Shown piece after piece: positions 61,476 through 61,554 of a stretch of 61,554 bases of DNA. Below the pieces are notes generated by a model. The model was not told where the DNA came from and ran no database searches. It saw nothing but the letters and a program-made list of their open reading frames with translations. Made by a program: the position numbers and the translations under genes. Each line of letters starts with the position of its first letter. The first letter of the stretch is position 1. Origin of the DNA: Halomonas sp. PR-M31 (GTDB taxonomy: Bacteria; Pseudomonadota; Gammaproteobacteria; Pseudomonadales; Halomonadaceae); assembly GCF_001039575.1 (NCBI RefSeq), contig NZ_JIBT01000063.1:1-61554 (forward strand), read 5' to 3'.

Positions 61476-61554
61476 GGGTTAGCGTCTCCCGGTCAGTTGA
61501 ATAGTGGCAAAGGTCAGGCTGAATGTAGGGCATCCAGCCGAAATTGGGTCATTC

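Overview
The window looks like a chromosome segment of a moderately GC-rich gammaproteobacterium, most plausibly a member of the Halomonadaceae (Halomonas or a close relative). This rests on the core gene order seen here (def/fmt/rsmB/trkA/trkH facing lysM-dprA-tsaC-hemF-aroE; iscR-iscS-iscA-ndk-rlmN-pilW-rodZ-ispG-hisS-yfgM-bamB-der; yajC-secD-secF) and on the protein sequences. The taxonomic call is inference; no rRNA or intact tRNA lies in the window.

Positions 1-16.2 kb are an accessory, defence-rich region. It opens with the C-terminal part of a type I restriction subunit HsdR. An AT-rich two-gene nuclease/helicase cassette resembling Hachiman (HamA/HamB) follows at 1976-6018. Next is an 8.1 kb segment bounded by two almost identical 46-bp copies of the 3' half of a tRNA-Met(CAU) gene (6431-6476 and 14551-14596). 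This segment carries an IS66 transposase remnant, a HigB/HigA-like toxin-antitoxin pair, a broken 3' half of a tRNA-Leu(UAA), a WYL-domain regulator divergent from a four-gene operon (84-aa protein, 220-aa protein, PPP-type metallophosphatase, NERD-nuclease/SF1 helicase), an orphan fragment and a Zeta-toxin-like gene. Just outside the right repeat lies an AbiE system whose toxin gene is truncated. No integrase is visible. I regard the WYL/84-aa/220-aa/phosphatase/NERD-helicase cluster as the best candidate for an undescribed system.

Positions 16.2-25.8 kb are mixed: an alpha/beta hydrolase, a second NERD-SF1 helicase, a small membrane-anchored protein, a copper-delivery pair (PCuAC chaperone and SCO), a DUF2281 antitoxin-like gene followed by an internally deleted MazF/PemK remnant, an NADP-isocitrate dehydrogenase with an internal duplication, a ChaC-like cyclotransferase, a small arfA ribosome-rescue gene with a GTG start, and a TraB-family membrane protein.

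Positions 25.8-53.5 kb are core housekeeping DNA: potassium uptake (TrkH/TrkA), dodecin, tRNA/rRNA modification and formyl-Met metabolism, DNA uptake (DprA), haem and shikimate enzymes, outer-membrane assembly (BamB), isoprenoid synthesis (IspG), cell shape (RodZ), iron-sulfur assembly (an isc cluster without iscU/hscBA/fdx), cysteine synthesis (CysE) and a SuhB homologue whose metal-binding motif is degenerate.

Positions 53.5-58.2 kb form a nitrogen-scavenging locus: a guanidinobutyrase-type ureohydrolase and a YjiH-type membrane protein, preceded by a near-consensus sigma-54 promoter and two identical-arm dyads, and a sigma-54 activator gene. A MntA-HepT toxin-antitoxin module sits between them and overlaps the activator gene by 4 nt. 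The window ends with secF, secD and yajC.

Four otherwise conserved core genes (isocitrate dehydrogenase, rsmB, der, rlmN) each lack exactly one base at or beside a short homopolymer. This pattern points to consensus sequencing errors rather than four independent pseudogenes.
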